A stretch of 21,956 bases of DNA from the NCBI GenBank assembly GCA_034698045.1, contig JAQGAU010001023.1:1-21956 (forward strand). The letters run 5' to 3'. Origin of the DNA: Paramacrobiotus richtersi. Its lineage: Eukaryota; Tardigrada; Eutardigrada; Parachela; Macrobiotidae. The translations under genes were made by a program, and so were the position numbers. The notes under the pieces are model-generated. The model had not been told where the DNA came from and ran no database searches. It was given only the letters and a program-made list of their open reading frames with translations. Below, one piece after another: positions 1 to 8,701 of the stretch. The stretch's first letter is position 1. Each line of letters starts with the position of its first letter.

Positions 1-188
1 ATGGTCAGCGCTGCAGCTTGCCATGCTGCAATAATCCGACGAGTCTTATAGCGCTTCCAGGCGGACTGGATTTTGACAGCCGCGGCCTGTTCTTTCCTGA
101 TGAACGGAATGAGTCGTTGATGTGTCTCGAGTAGATTGCGCACAAATTCGTCACCGCTGTTAAGAATTCTGTAATAAGCTAGAGCCAT
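1..188 (-). CDS. IQ-motif protein, N-terminal exon (SPATA17-like), partial
   Basis: An open minus-strand frame begins at the ATG at 188-186, preceded by AAA (good initiation context), and runs off the window edge after 62 codons. The peptide starts MALAYYRILNSGDEF. Around residues 36-53 it carries an IQ calmodulin-binding motif, AAAVKIQSAWKRYKTRR, which fits the IQxxxRGxxxR pattern loosely. The stretch PFIRKEQAAAVKIQS resembles the N-terminus of SPATA17, where a PFRKKEN segment precedes AAVKIQS; SPATA17 is a cilia/sperm-associated IQ protein. The family call rests on this short match and is tentative; any IQ-repeat protein is possible. The start lies only 153 bp from the first visible PSMB2 exon on the other strand, so the two genes are either divergent neighbours or overlap, with this exon inside PSMB2 intron 1. 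Confidence 0.6.
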   Translation of the reverse strand, partial: MALAYYRILNSGDEFVRNLLETHQRLIPFIRKEQAAAVKIQSAWKRYKTRRIIAAWQAAALT

Positions 189-341
189 TTTGAATAGTTT
201 TGAGCGGTAGCAAGGCCACGAAACGAGATTGAGGTTGCTAAGGATTTGTTATATTGTTTTGTTAAAATGATTCTCGAACTAGTCCAAAGCGATATTCATG
301 TTCTTAGAAAAACGAGACTGACCCATGTGAATTTTTGACAG

Positions 342-1239
342 ATACGGATAAGACATTCCGTCTTGGAGAGAAATTGCTCCTGTTGACCAATGGCGAATCC
401 GGCGACACGGAACAGTTTGGTGACTACATCGAAAAGAACATGAAACTGTATCGCATGCGTCATGGATATGATCTCGCACCATCGTCTGCCGCGTATTATG
501 TGCGGAATCAACTGGCTGAGTTCTTACGGAGTCGAGTAAGTTTAACTGAGCTCGCTGTACTCACCGTTTTACTGATAAGTTTTTGGGGTAGCTCTCTTAC
601 CAGATTAATGTTACCGTAGCTGGGAATGACCTGCTGTTCTTAACCAGTTTCCCCTATTCCAGTTGTGATGATAAGTGTACCACCACCAGGCTACGACACA
701 GTGCAGTTTATGCAGAACAAAAGTGTATATGAAGTCCAAAAGTGTATTCATTGCTGAATCTTATTCGAGTGTTATGCTTTCAGACTCCTTATCAAGTGAA
801 CATGCTTTTGGCCGGACACGATCACATAGATGGACCGTCCTTGTTCTTCATTGACTACTTGGGAACATTGGCGAAAATGCCATTTGCTGTACACGGATAT
901 GCAGCATCGTTTTCGTTTGGCTTACTGGACAAGCACTATCGGCCGGATATGAACGAGGCGGAAGGCGTTCAGCTGCTTCAGTACTGCATTAACGAAGTAC
1001 AAAAATCACATTATGGCTTATGACACTAGCTACCGTGTTTGCTTTTGGTACATGTAGAAGTCTGAAGTACCTTACTTTGTCGTGCGTCACAGCATCGTGG
1101 ATTGATTTCTAACGGCAACTTGTTTCGTTTTCAGCTTTACAAGCGCTTCATCCTGAATATCCCCAAATTCAAAGTGCACAAGATTGATAAGGATGGAGTG
1201 AAGGTTGTGGGTGATCTGCATCCAACTGTAAAGGCTTGA
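342..1239 (+). CDS. PSMB2: Proteasome subunit beta type-2, exons 2-4 (5' exon not seen)
   Basis: Structural beta-4 (PSMB2/Pre1-type) subunit of the 20S proteasome core. Three exons join in frame: 342-535 (acceptor TTTTGACAG, donor GTAAG), 784-996 and 1135-1239 (stop TGA at 1237-1239). Introns are 248 and 138 bp. The donor of the second exon is GAA|GTACAA; splicing there gives INELYKRFILN, matching human LEELQKRFILN. Diagnostic stretches are EKLLLLTNGESGDTEQF, NMKLYRMRHGYDLAPSSAA, NMLLAGHDHIDGPSLFFID and AKMPFAVHGYAASFSFGLLD. About 169 residues are visible against 201 in human, so roughly the first 30 (human MEYLIGIQGPD...) are missing. No matching exon lies between 189 and 341, and the first visible exon needs one upstream base to complete its Asp codon (phase 1). 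All visible exons are undamaged. It is convergent with the dead CDC5L copy downstream. Confidence 0.93.
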
Positions 1240-1403
1240 TTTTCTGTTGCAACGCTAGGTTTTCTCCTGTCTCGCAAGAGATATGCTTTTTCGTAGTGTT
1301 ATTCATGTTTTGAGGTTTTCATGCTGCAACCAGCACTGGTAAAGTCTCGCTTTCTCATACAGTTATCATAAAAACGAATGCACGTTCATTCTGAACAATA
1401 ATA
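1240..1403. other. PSMB2 3' flank, duplicated at 16897-17120
   Basis: Non-coding 3' flank of PSMB2. It is recognisably homologous to 16897-17120; both hold TTTTCTGTT[GA]CAACGCTAG just after the stop and a later CATTCATTCTGAACA-type segment. The second copy has an extra segment of roughly 50 bp. No canonical AATAAA was seen close to the stop codon. Confidence 0.7.
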
Positions 1404-1576
1404 GAAACGGTTAGATTTGCAGCCTTCAAGTGACGTACACCTTCAATCTACAGCGTCAGTTCGAAACGCTATTTTTCTATAATAGCGTCGGTAACGGGCC
1501 CAAAGTACGCGTAAATTCGAACTGACGCCGTAGATTGATGGTGTACGTAGGTTGGCGCGATGCATCTAACCGTCTC
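1404..1576. mobile_element. 173-bp MITE with ~62-bp terminal inverted repeats
   Basis: The left arm 1404-1465 begins GAAACGGTTAGAT; the right arm 1516-1576, reverse complemented, begins GAGACGGTTAGAT. The arms pair along almost their whole length, including TCAATCTAC[AG]GCGTCAGTTCGAA, leaving a loop of about 50 bp. TA dinucleotides flank both ends (1402-1403 and 1577-1578), which fits a TA target duplication as in Tc1/mariner-like MITEs. There is no coding capacity. The homologous sequence in the second PSMB2/CDC5L copy (about 17120-17145) lacks the element, so it inserted after that duplication. Superfamily is inferred only from the TA and the arm size. Confidence 0.88.
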
Positions 1577-1774
1577 TAGTGAACACAATGCTAAAAGCAG
1601 CAATGACAATAATGATGAAAATAGTATACAGTTATCATTCTACTTTCAAATGCATCACACTGCAATAGATGTGTTTATTGCTGTACCATGCTGTTGTACG
1701 TGTACACACACATTCAATAGATAGTACAGTAGATTAATATTAATTACTGAATACACAAGCAGGACGTATTTCTT

Positions 1775-2165
1775 TTAAGTGTCATTATCTTCAGCTCTCT
1801 GCAAATTTTCTAGCTGACGCCGAAGCTCCATTATTATATCGTTGTTGTAAAGCATTTTCGCGGTCAGCTTGTTTTTCGACATCCTCTTCATTCATGTGAA
1901 AGAAAAAAATCAATCACGTGTAATGCACATATGATACGTACTTCAGTTGATTGATTGAAGTACAGTTGATTCCTTACGCAAATTAATTCATAGATCAAAC
2001 CAAACAGAAATTACAACTTTAGTCAAAGAGAGATTCCCAGTAAAGTGCAATTGCACTTGCCGTCAATCGTCGAGAAATGGCAATGTCTTACTTCGCTTTT
2101 AAAAATTCAAACGAAGTAACATCCAGCGTAGCCTGATCCAGGGATGTTTCCGACTCTTCCAGTCC
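1775..2165 (-). pseudogene. CDC5L pseudogene, exon 8 and the end of exon 7
   Basis: A decayed minus-strand copy of the 3' end of CDC5L (intact gene at 17255-20934). The exon 8 copy is 1895 down to 1775 and still starts ATGAATGAAGAGGATGTCG; it is 121 bp against 117 in the intact gene, with a 4-bp insertion after CGATAT that breaks the frame. The intron 7 copy is 1896-2060. The exon 7 copy begins at 2061, and the old donor reads GC in place of GT. Homology stops abruptly near 2165, after the segment matching CTTCCAGTC at about 17640. The retained intron shows DNA-level duplication. It is convergent with PSMB2, mirroring the arrangement around 16804-17645. Confidence 0.9.
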
Positions 2166-3083
2166 CGACGACATGTGGGGGCGGTAGCATATACGCCCGT
2201 ATGTTATACTATGGGCGACTTCGAACTTTACTTCAAGCTTTTGACCAGGCGGAAGTTTACTTCCGCAGATAAGATTAGTCTGAAAATAAAGTATTTCAGG
2301 AGACCAAGGTAGATGTGAAGAAAGAGCGGAAAAATTAATACTAGGCAGGCATCAGGAAGGTAAAAGCCAACACAAGCGGCTCGGCCAGTTTTACGTTTGC
2401 CGTTCGTTTTGCCGTTTTTGTTTGCCGTTTACCACTTTGACGTTCACTGTACTTGTACACTGTACGTGAAGTACCTATGCCGTTTGTCAAGGCATATATA
2501 TATATCTTATCGTTTTTGATTTAATTTTGGTGGGGTTTTGTTGGTTTTATGCCGGGACACAAGACTGAAGACATAACGTAAAGATGCAATAAAGTGCATA
2601 TGTCGAAGAAACCATTATGATATTACCGTTACTCATGATATTTAGTCTTACATCGGCCCATGTCGGTGAAACTGTAGTTAATTGATATACGTTGTGTACG
2701 GATCGCCGCGCCTGATGGTTGTATGATTATAGAGACCGAAAATCACAATAAGGGCTGTGTTTTTTTGTCCCGAGAGAGCCGAATGATCGGCAGATGATTG
2801 TCTGAGCATTTATTGCTCTGGAGCGTATTTGTTGCGTATTTGTTGCGCTGTGTAATGTGTATAATCAATAATCACTATGAACACACCTCTTTTTACGCAG
2901 TTCTATGGCCAGTCCAAACCCATTCATATCTGACCGCTTGTAGAGATCGATAGCCACTGGCTAGCTCTGCAAAGCTATGCAAAGGCTGCAATGGACCAAT
3001 GGTATGCAGCTTTGAAACCCCCTTTTGGAAAAATCCGCAGTGCGCAGTGGGTTTGTTTGCTCATAGTAATAAACGCTCATACA
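2166..3083. other. Unassigned intergenic stretch
   Basis: No gene was recognised. Small structures only: a perfect hairpin GCGGAAGT-TT-ACTTCCGC near 2251-2268, several spaced TTTGCCGTTT-like words at about 2393-2432, a short TA run near 2493-2504, and a duplicated word GTATTTGTTGCG near 2824-2847. Homology to CDC5L has stopped just before this stretch, so a deletion or insertion breakpoint lies at its left edge. Confidence 0.5.
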
Positions 3084-3324
3084 GGGCAATTATAGTTGCC
3101 GTTAACCGAACCGAACCGATTAGAGAACCGGAACCATCGGTTCGGTTCTCTATGGTTCCATGATTTCGGAACCGTAGAACCGATCCGGAGAGAACCATTG
3201 GTTCCGGTTCTCACAAAAACACCGGTTCCGAAACGGAACCGGTATGTCTGTTTCAGTTCCATTCCGGAGAGGACTGGGAACCGGAACCGTTTAGAGAACC
3301 GTTGGCATCTGTAAGGGCAATTAT
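3084..3324. repeat. GAACCG-rich element flanked by 10-bp direct repeats
   Basis: About 220 bp made largely of GAACCG/CGGTTC words in both orientations, bounded by the exact 10-bp direct repeat GGGCAATTAT at 3084-3093 and 3315-3324, which looks like a target site duplication. The inner ends (GCCGTTAACCG on the left, GAACCGTTGGC on the right) give a weak inverted repeat. A second member lies at 14567-14819. Open frames across it are products of the 6-bp word structure and are not genes. Superfamily unknown. Confidence 0.75.
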
Positions 3325-3353
3325 CTCCTTGAGACAGAGGGTAGGGAGAGATG

Positions 3354-3376
3354 AGGGAGGGGGGGGGGGGCGGGGG
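3354..3376 (+). other. G-run, potential G-quadruplex
   Basis: A G-tract region in which GGG and AGG precede an uninterrupted run of about a dozen G, then C and five more G. It meets the usual four-tract G-quadruplex pattern on the plus strand. It lies just 3' of the GAACCG-rich element. Homopolymer length may be affected by assembly error. Confidence 0.6.
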
Positions 3377-3436
3377 TTGTACAATACCATCACAGCATGT
3401 ATGCTTTGCCGTAGCATTTCGACGCTTTTAGTCTAT

Positions 3437-3501
3437 CCATAGTACAACTGAAGTTTTAGAGTTAAAGAGTTGCCCTGTCTCTTGATTCAGTCGTACTATG
3501 G
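3437..3501. repeat. Hairpin with 16-bp arms
   Basis: CCATAGTACAACTGAA at 3437-3452 pairs with TTCAGTCGTACTATGG at 3486-3501 with one mismatch, around a 33-bp loop. The outer flanks (GTCTAT / GTCTATC) are direct rather than inverted. It may be a remnant of a small foldback element. Confidence 0.6.
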
Positions 3502-3549
3502 TCTATCTTTGTCGTATTTAGCGACGTCTGCCCTTGACGCTTCCCGTCG

Positions 3550-3631
3550 CAAATCTTATATTCCATAAGGTTTACGCATGAAGTGTAGGGCAAATTTTAT
3601 ATACCATAAGGTTTACGCATAAAGTGTAGGG
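3550..3631. repeat. Two tandem copies of a 41-bp unit
   Basis: Unit 1 (3550-3590) and unit 2 (3591-3631) are both 41 bp and share CCATAAGGTTTACGCAT and AAGTGTAGGG, with only a few substitutions between them. Likely a young local tandem duplication. Confidence 0.85.
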
Positions 3632-3758
3632 CTTGTACATGGGTTAACAAAGTGTTCGTAAGCTAACTTAAGTCAGAGATCATGTAGATCAGCAATAAGC
3701 ATGATGAAGAAACAGAAAGGAAGAATAATTCGACAAATAACGGAACAAGAACCCGACT

Positions 3759-4144
3759 TCAGCAGAAAGCGGTGATTTCAGAACAAAAATCCTTTACTAA
3801 AGAGGGCTTTTGGAATGCGTGAGTTCCGGTCCGTTGCTGCACGAGCTGCTGAAGCTTAAGCTTGCCATTGCGCTGTGAGTGGATAACACAAAACGTAGGG
3901 GCAATTAATAAAAACATGTTTTCCACTGCATTCACAACAACAATCTCTCCATCGTAACGAAGGCAAACTTCTTTCACACAGTATTCCACCCGGAGCTGCG
4001 AAGCTCCATGGAAAGGGAAAGTTGCCAGTTGATCATACGAAGGCTCCGTCTGGCACTTTGCGAGCATGATTGGCCCGGCGATGAATGTCTTTGTTCCAGC
4101 TCGCAGGCTGATAAGAGAGTCAACAGCAAAGGTTGTTATAACTG
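3759..4144 (-). other. Open frame of 102-128 codons, unassigned
   Basis: A minus-strand open frame ending with a stop at about 3761-3759. The first ATG is at 4067, and the frame stays open upstream to about 4144. The composition is protein-like, with stretches such as LRYDGEIVVVNAVENMFLL and SQLRVEYCVKEVCLRYDGE. I do not recognise a family. No homologous copy was seen elsewhere in the window. It could be an exon of an unknown gene, a decayed gene fragment, or a chance frame in moderately GC DNA. Other frames just upstream on the same strand (about 4145-4463) also look partly coding, but no splice path is convincing. Confidence 0.3.
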
Positions 4145-4463
4145 CCTAGTCTGTACCAAACGAATGTAAATCTTGTTTGGAGATTTTGCGGTCTGAACAT
4201 TATATCACCCGGTTCAAGTTTCACAGTGTGCAACGAGTATACAATCTGTACAATTCTTCGTGAATTTCTTCACTCGTTTCAGTGTCCTGAGTCATCGCAT
4301 TATCGTGAAAGTTCGCTGTGGTGAGCGAAGGTCGCGCAAGAGACTTCGAGTTTGTGTCCATGCATAGCCTGTGTGTGTGAGATATCCTACAGTAAGATTG
4401 ATCCACTTTGTTGGATGTCCTGTTGTATATAGAGCGATGAAATATATGCTGTTTGGCCGACAC

Positions 4464-6246
4464 CGTGCACTGTGCCGTTTAATGGTAATCTTTTTGTTTA
4501 AAAAGTTTCTCGAAGCAACAAAATAGCTTGCTTTATTGAAAAACGATTTTAAATACCGCTAAACCCTTCAAAAAATTCTAAAAACAATTTTTTTAGCTAA
4601 TTTTTATTTTACTTTTTTTTTCCCCGTTGCCCTAGCAAACGTCGAAAAAACGTCCGGTCCTTCCGCGCAAAAATGAGGAAAGTCCGCCACCCCGGCAGGG
4701 TCCCGCCCCCCGTTTTTCCAATAGTATTACAGCCCTGATTCGTGTCAGAAGAAACCTTAGCTGAAGATTGCGCTAAAGATGACGGCGCGTCTGCGGCAAA
4801 CATCAGCTTATCGCAAGCAGCCAGTGAAGAGAAAAACACTGACGGAATTTATATGATGCTTCAGCGGTTCTTGTCAGCATAAAAAATGACTCGATCGCCG
4901 ACGGATAATTATACCTAACAAAACTTGCTAAAATGCAGCATACATGTGCTCAGAAACAACTGTCCTCTCAAACTGTTTTTTTCCTCAGGTTTTGAAGGAA
5001 GCGGATAAATCGGGTCGGATTTGCAGTCGCAGAAAGTCCTCTTTTACAAAGAGACAGTGCACCAAGGCGAATAGATTGTGACGAACGATATATTCAACAA
5101 TCGATTTCTTGTTCACTATGATGCTGCTCAGCTTGCTGATGAATGTGAGGCATTCTTCCCATTCTTGCGGTTTGTCATTACGGGTAGAATTGATCTTAAC
5201 ACATACATTCCGCCTCACCTGTGTTGTGTTTCTTGTGTATCCTCAGTTGGCGTTTTCCAACACTATATAAAACGCCACGTACAAATTCGCCTCGTCCCGT
5301 CGTCTGGAGCTGATTCAGTTTACAGCAAATTATAACCCAAAGGCGCAAAACGTTTTTGTTGGAAGTTCACTTAACTTTATGCAGTGGCATGAGTGTGCCA
5401 ACAGCCAGTTCACTGTTACAAGGCATTCCTAGAATAGCATTCCCAGAATACGACGCTCCAACGAACGCATATAAGTCACTAGAAGCGAATGAGTAAATAA
5501 CGATTCTAGTGAAATCAGGATAATTAATACATTTAGATCATAAACGATACTTTGCAGCGTGCCGAATGCTTCAAAAGCGCCACTGAGGCAGCGCGATTTG
5601 AACCGTTAGAATCGGATAGAACTGCTGTAGACGACCCGTTAGCAATTGGCATATTGGTGTAAATAACTGACCAAATGCCTTCATGTGTTCTGCTTGTTTT
5701 GCGGGCGGGAGCCAGAGAGTTTGTTCTCCTTTGGAAAAAAAGGTGAAATTTATAAGAAAAGGCGATGGTACTAAGGCGAACCGTGGACAACCGAGCCATC
5801 GCCGCATGCAACCTCCTTATGCCCCAAGATGCTGCACGGAAGAGAAGGTTGCTGTAACGTTCTAGATTTCCTGGTGGTCGGTGCAGCAGCGTTTATCATG
5901 CTTTGTTTGCGCCTTATAAATTTTTAAATGTGTGTCTCGCTCAGGTTTTCTTCCTTGCCTTTTGCTTGCATAAACTACATATTTTGCCGAAGAAAGTAGT
6001 TGGTCTGTCGCGTTCGAATCAATTACGAAGTGATTAATCACAAGTGCCATATAGCGATAAGCACAACTCCGGAAATTGTACGACACATCAAACTGACACA
6101 GATTGTCTTTTGCAAAGCTATGAAGATAAATTTCTAGTTAGAATACAGACTAAGAAACCACATGTATACGCATCTCTTTAACTGCAGACTTCTTTACGAG
6201 CTTTAGCGGGCTGACTCATGTGGTTTGGAGCCAACCGGATCAGCAG
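4464..6246. other. Unassigned stretch
   Basis: No gene was recognised. About 4500-4620 is AT-rich with T and A runs, followed by a GC-rich patch near 4670-4720. A short plus-strand frame at about 4741-4881 ends in a stop after QRFLSA. The plus-strand frame at 5078-5335 includes YDAAQLADECEAFF, which resembles the last helices of a BTB domain. The GCTGACTCA word at about 6210 begins homology to the upstream flank of Rac copy B at about 12519. Confidence 0.4.
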
Positions 6247-6775
6247 TCGAGCCCGGCACGAGCCGCGGGGCTCGGCTCGACTCGTGAGCGCTCCCCGCTT
6301 GCAATGAGCGAGCCAGCGGTTTTCGGCCGCGAACCGTGTTGATCCAGGGCCCAAGCTATTTGGTTCAGCCTTGTGAGCGAGCCGAGCGAGCTGAACTTTC
6401 CTTTCTGAGGGAGCTAGTTGTTAAAAAAAACTGTTTTTCGGCAGACAAAACAGTTAAATTTGCTCTTGTGGCTGCAAATCGCCGATTTTAAGCTCTAATC
6501 GAATGTTAAATTTATCGATTGCATGGGAACAGTTTTCGCTGCATAAATTATTAAATGTCGAAAATCAATAAATTCGAAATAATGACTATGGGCTTTACGA
6601 GCCTGTCAATCGCCTTCTGTTATACGAGCCGGGCGAGATGATCTGAAGCGTCCGGAATTAACGAGCGAGCTAGCGATCCAAGACAGAGCTGCGAGCAAGC
6701 CGATCACAAAACCATGGCTCAAAACTTGGGCGCGAGCGAGCCGAGCCGTGGAAACACGACTCGTGAACGGCTCTA
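6247..6775. mobile_element. Non-autonomous hAT-like element, 529 bp
   Basis: Terminal inverted repeats TCGAGCCCGGCACGAG (left) and, reverse complemented from the right, TAGAGCCGTTCACGAG match at 12 of 16 positions, and the right end fits the hAT terminal pattern YARNG. Flanks are near-identical 8-bp repeats, ATCAGCAG (6239-6246) and ATCAGCAA (6776-6783), the size expected of hAT target duplications. Both subterminal regions are dense in GAGCCGAGC/GAGCGAGC words, also typical of hAT ends, around an AT-richer middle. No transposase frame is present. The related upstream region of Rac copy B lacks the element, so it inserted after Rac A and B separated. Confidence 0.8.
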
Positions 6776-6783
6776 ATCAGCAA

Positions 6784-7006
6784 CCCGACTTTTGTCGACA
6801 AGTGGTTGACTTGACTTGCAACTGCCGCAACCTGGCGCGAATTCGAAAACAAGCACCGCATACGCGCTTGCAAGGAACTTTCCCACAAGAAACTTATCGC
6901 GAGAAGTTTTATATTTATATATATATTTACACTCATTTTCACTTTTCAGGTATGGCTTCTAATTTGTGAATTCTTACTTCCCTTGTTGCAAATACGAGCA
7001 TCAATC
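6784..7006 (+). other. Upstream flank of Rac copy A, homologous to 12540-12716
   Basis: Collinear with the region before Rac copy B. Shared words include ACTTATCGCGAGAA (6893-6906 and 12609-12622) and a CGAGCAT/ATCAAT-type run just before the start codon. It probably includes the old 5' untranslated region and proximal promoter of a Rac gene. A TA-rich tract lies at about 6910-6930. Confidence 0.6.
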
Positions 7007-7300
7007 ATGCAAGCACTAAAGTGTGTCGTTGTTGGCGAGGAGGCGGTAAGTTATCGCGAATTAAACAATATTGTACTTAAAAGCTCACTCTTGGAAGCTC
7101 ATACTGAGAAAAGTCTCTGTATTATGATTTCTTGTAGGTAGATAAAACTTGCTCCAACTAACGCGTCGGTCCCGTTGAATACGTTCCCACTGTTTTCGAT
7201 AACGTTTCGGCGAACGTAATGGTGCATGGCAAACCGACCCTTTTAAGTGCGGATGACATGCGTGGCGCGCGATGTATGCTGGGACCATTTCTTGAATAAT
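7007..7300 (+). pseudogene. Rac-like small GTPase pseudogene, copy A (exons 1-2)
   Basis: Exon 1 (7007-7045) encodes MQALKCVVVGEEA, matching Rac MQAIKCVVVGDGA and ending at the donor GTAAG. After a 92-bp intron (acceptor TTCTTGTAG), exon 2 starts at 7138 and encodes VDKTC..., then [21 protein letters not shown], matching Rac [21 protein letters not shown]. The P-loop is destroyed (GEEAVDKT in place of GDGAVGKT), and there is a TAA in exon 2 after KTCSN, so it cannot make a working GTPase. Homology to Rac copy B continues to about 7300 through a shared tail (ATGCGT...GCGCGATGTATG), which may be old intron 2. All later Rac exons are absent. Decayed CDC5L intron 5 follows at about 7430. Confidence 0.9.
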
Positions 7301-7429
7301 GGAATTATGGTTAACTAGTCTCTAGAATACGCCGGTTCAAGAAGAGTATGGTTGTTTGATGCCAGCAGTACAAGGTGTCTGAAAAGCCATTTTTACCAAC
7401 ATAATATCATATTTATACCAGCAATTGTA

Positions 7430-8310
<881 letters not shown>

Positions 8311-8515
8311 ATTATTAAATATGTCTTTCTTCTAACAGTGAATAATAATTCTCCTTTTTCGGCAGTTTTTGGCTAATGGCTGGCAAAAGCTCTAGCCCTA
8401 GACGGCTCAGTTGTCGTCAGCTATCCATTAAGTACGAAACGTAACCAGCTGGGTTCAGGCCGGCCAAGCTGCGGCTAAAACGGTCTCGGCATACCCGTTG
8501 CCATCTCTACAACAG
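8311..8515. other. Unassigned stretch after the CDC5L copy
   Basis: Homology to CDC5L intron 2 fades here. Nothing else was recognised. Confidence 0.4.
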
Positions 8516-8701
8516 CTCAGATGAGTTTAAAGCGCAAACGCGTAAGCAAATCAGTTGCGTTTGCACGAAAATCCATTCGCAATTAGGGGTAAGCTCATTC
8601 CATCCGATAGACATAACTGTAGACGTGATTGAGCGTACCCCTGTTTGTGAAAGCACTTTGAAGCGGAACTCGCGTTGTAAGGTTTGTCTGCTATTTCTGA
8701 G
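8516..8701. repeat. Imperfect foldback around AGGGGTA(A/C)GCTCA
   Basis: AGGGGTAAGCTCA (about 8585-8597) pairs with TGAGCGTACCCCT (about 8630-8642). Weaker complementarity extends outward, and CTCAGA at 8516-8521 pairs with TCTGAG at 8696-8701. A third, direct relative of the left arm (CACGAAAAGCATTCGCAAAC) is at about 9327-9350. It may be a small decayed foldback transposon; outer limits are uncertain. Confidence 0.4.

Noticed and set aside
3077-3314. Open frames on both strands over the GAACCG-rich repeat
   Set aside because: They follow from a 6-bp word that lacks stops in several frames; no protein family is matched.
4715-4740. CAGGGCTGTAATAC on the minus strand as a hAT terminal repeat
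   Set aside because: Only a weak partner (AGGGCTGT near 2752) exists and the flanks show no 8-bp duplication.
5590-5625. tRNA T-arm-like GGTTCAAATC on the minus strand
   Set aside because: No pairing T-stem, acceptor stem or anticodon arm could be formed around it.
6010-6025. tRNA-like GTTCGAATC
   Set aside because: No cloverleaf could be drawn upstream.
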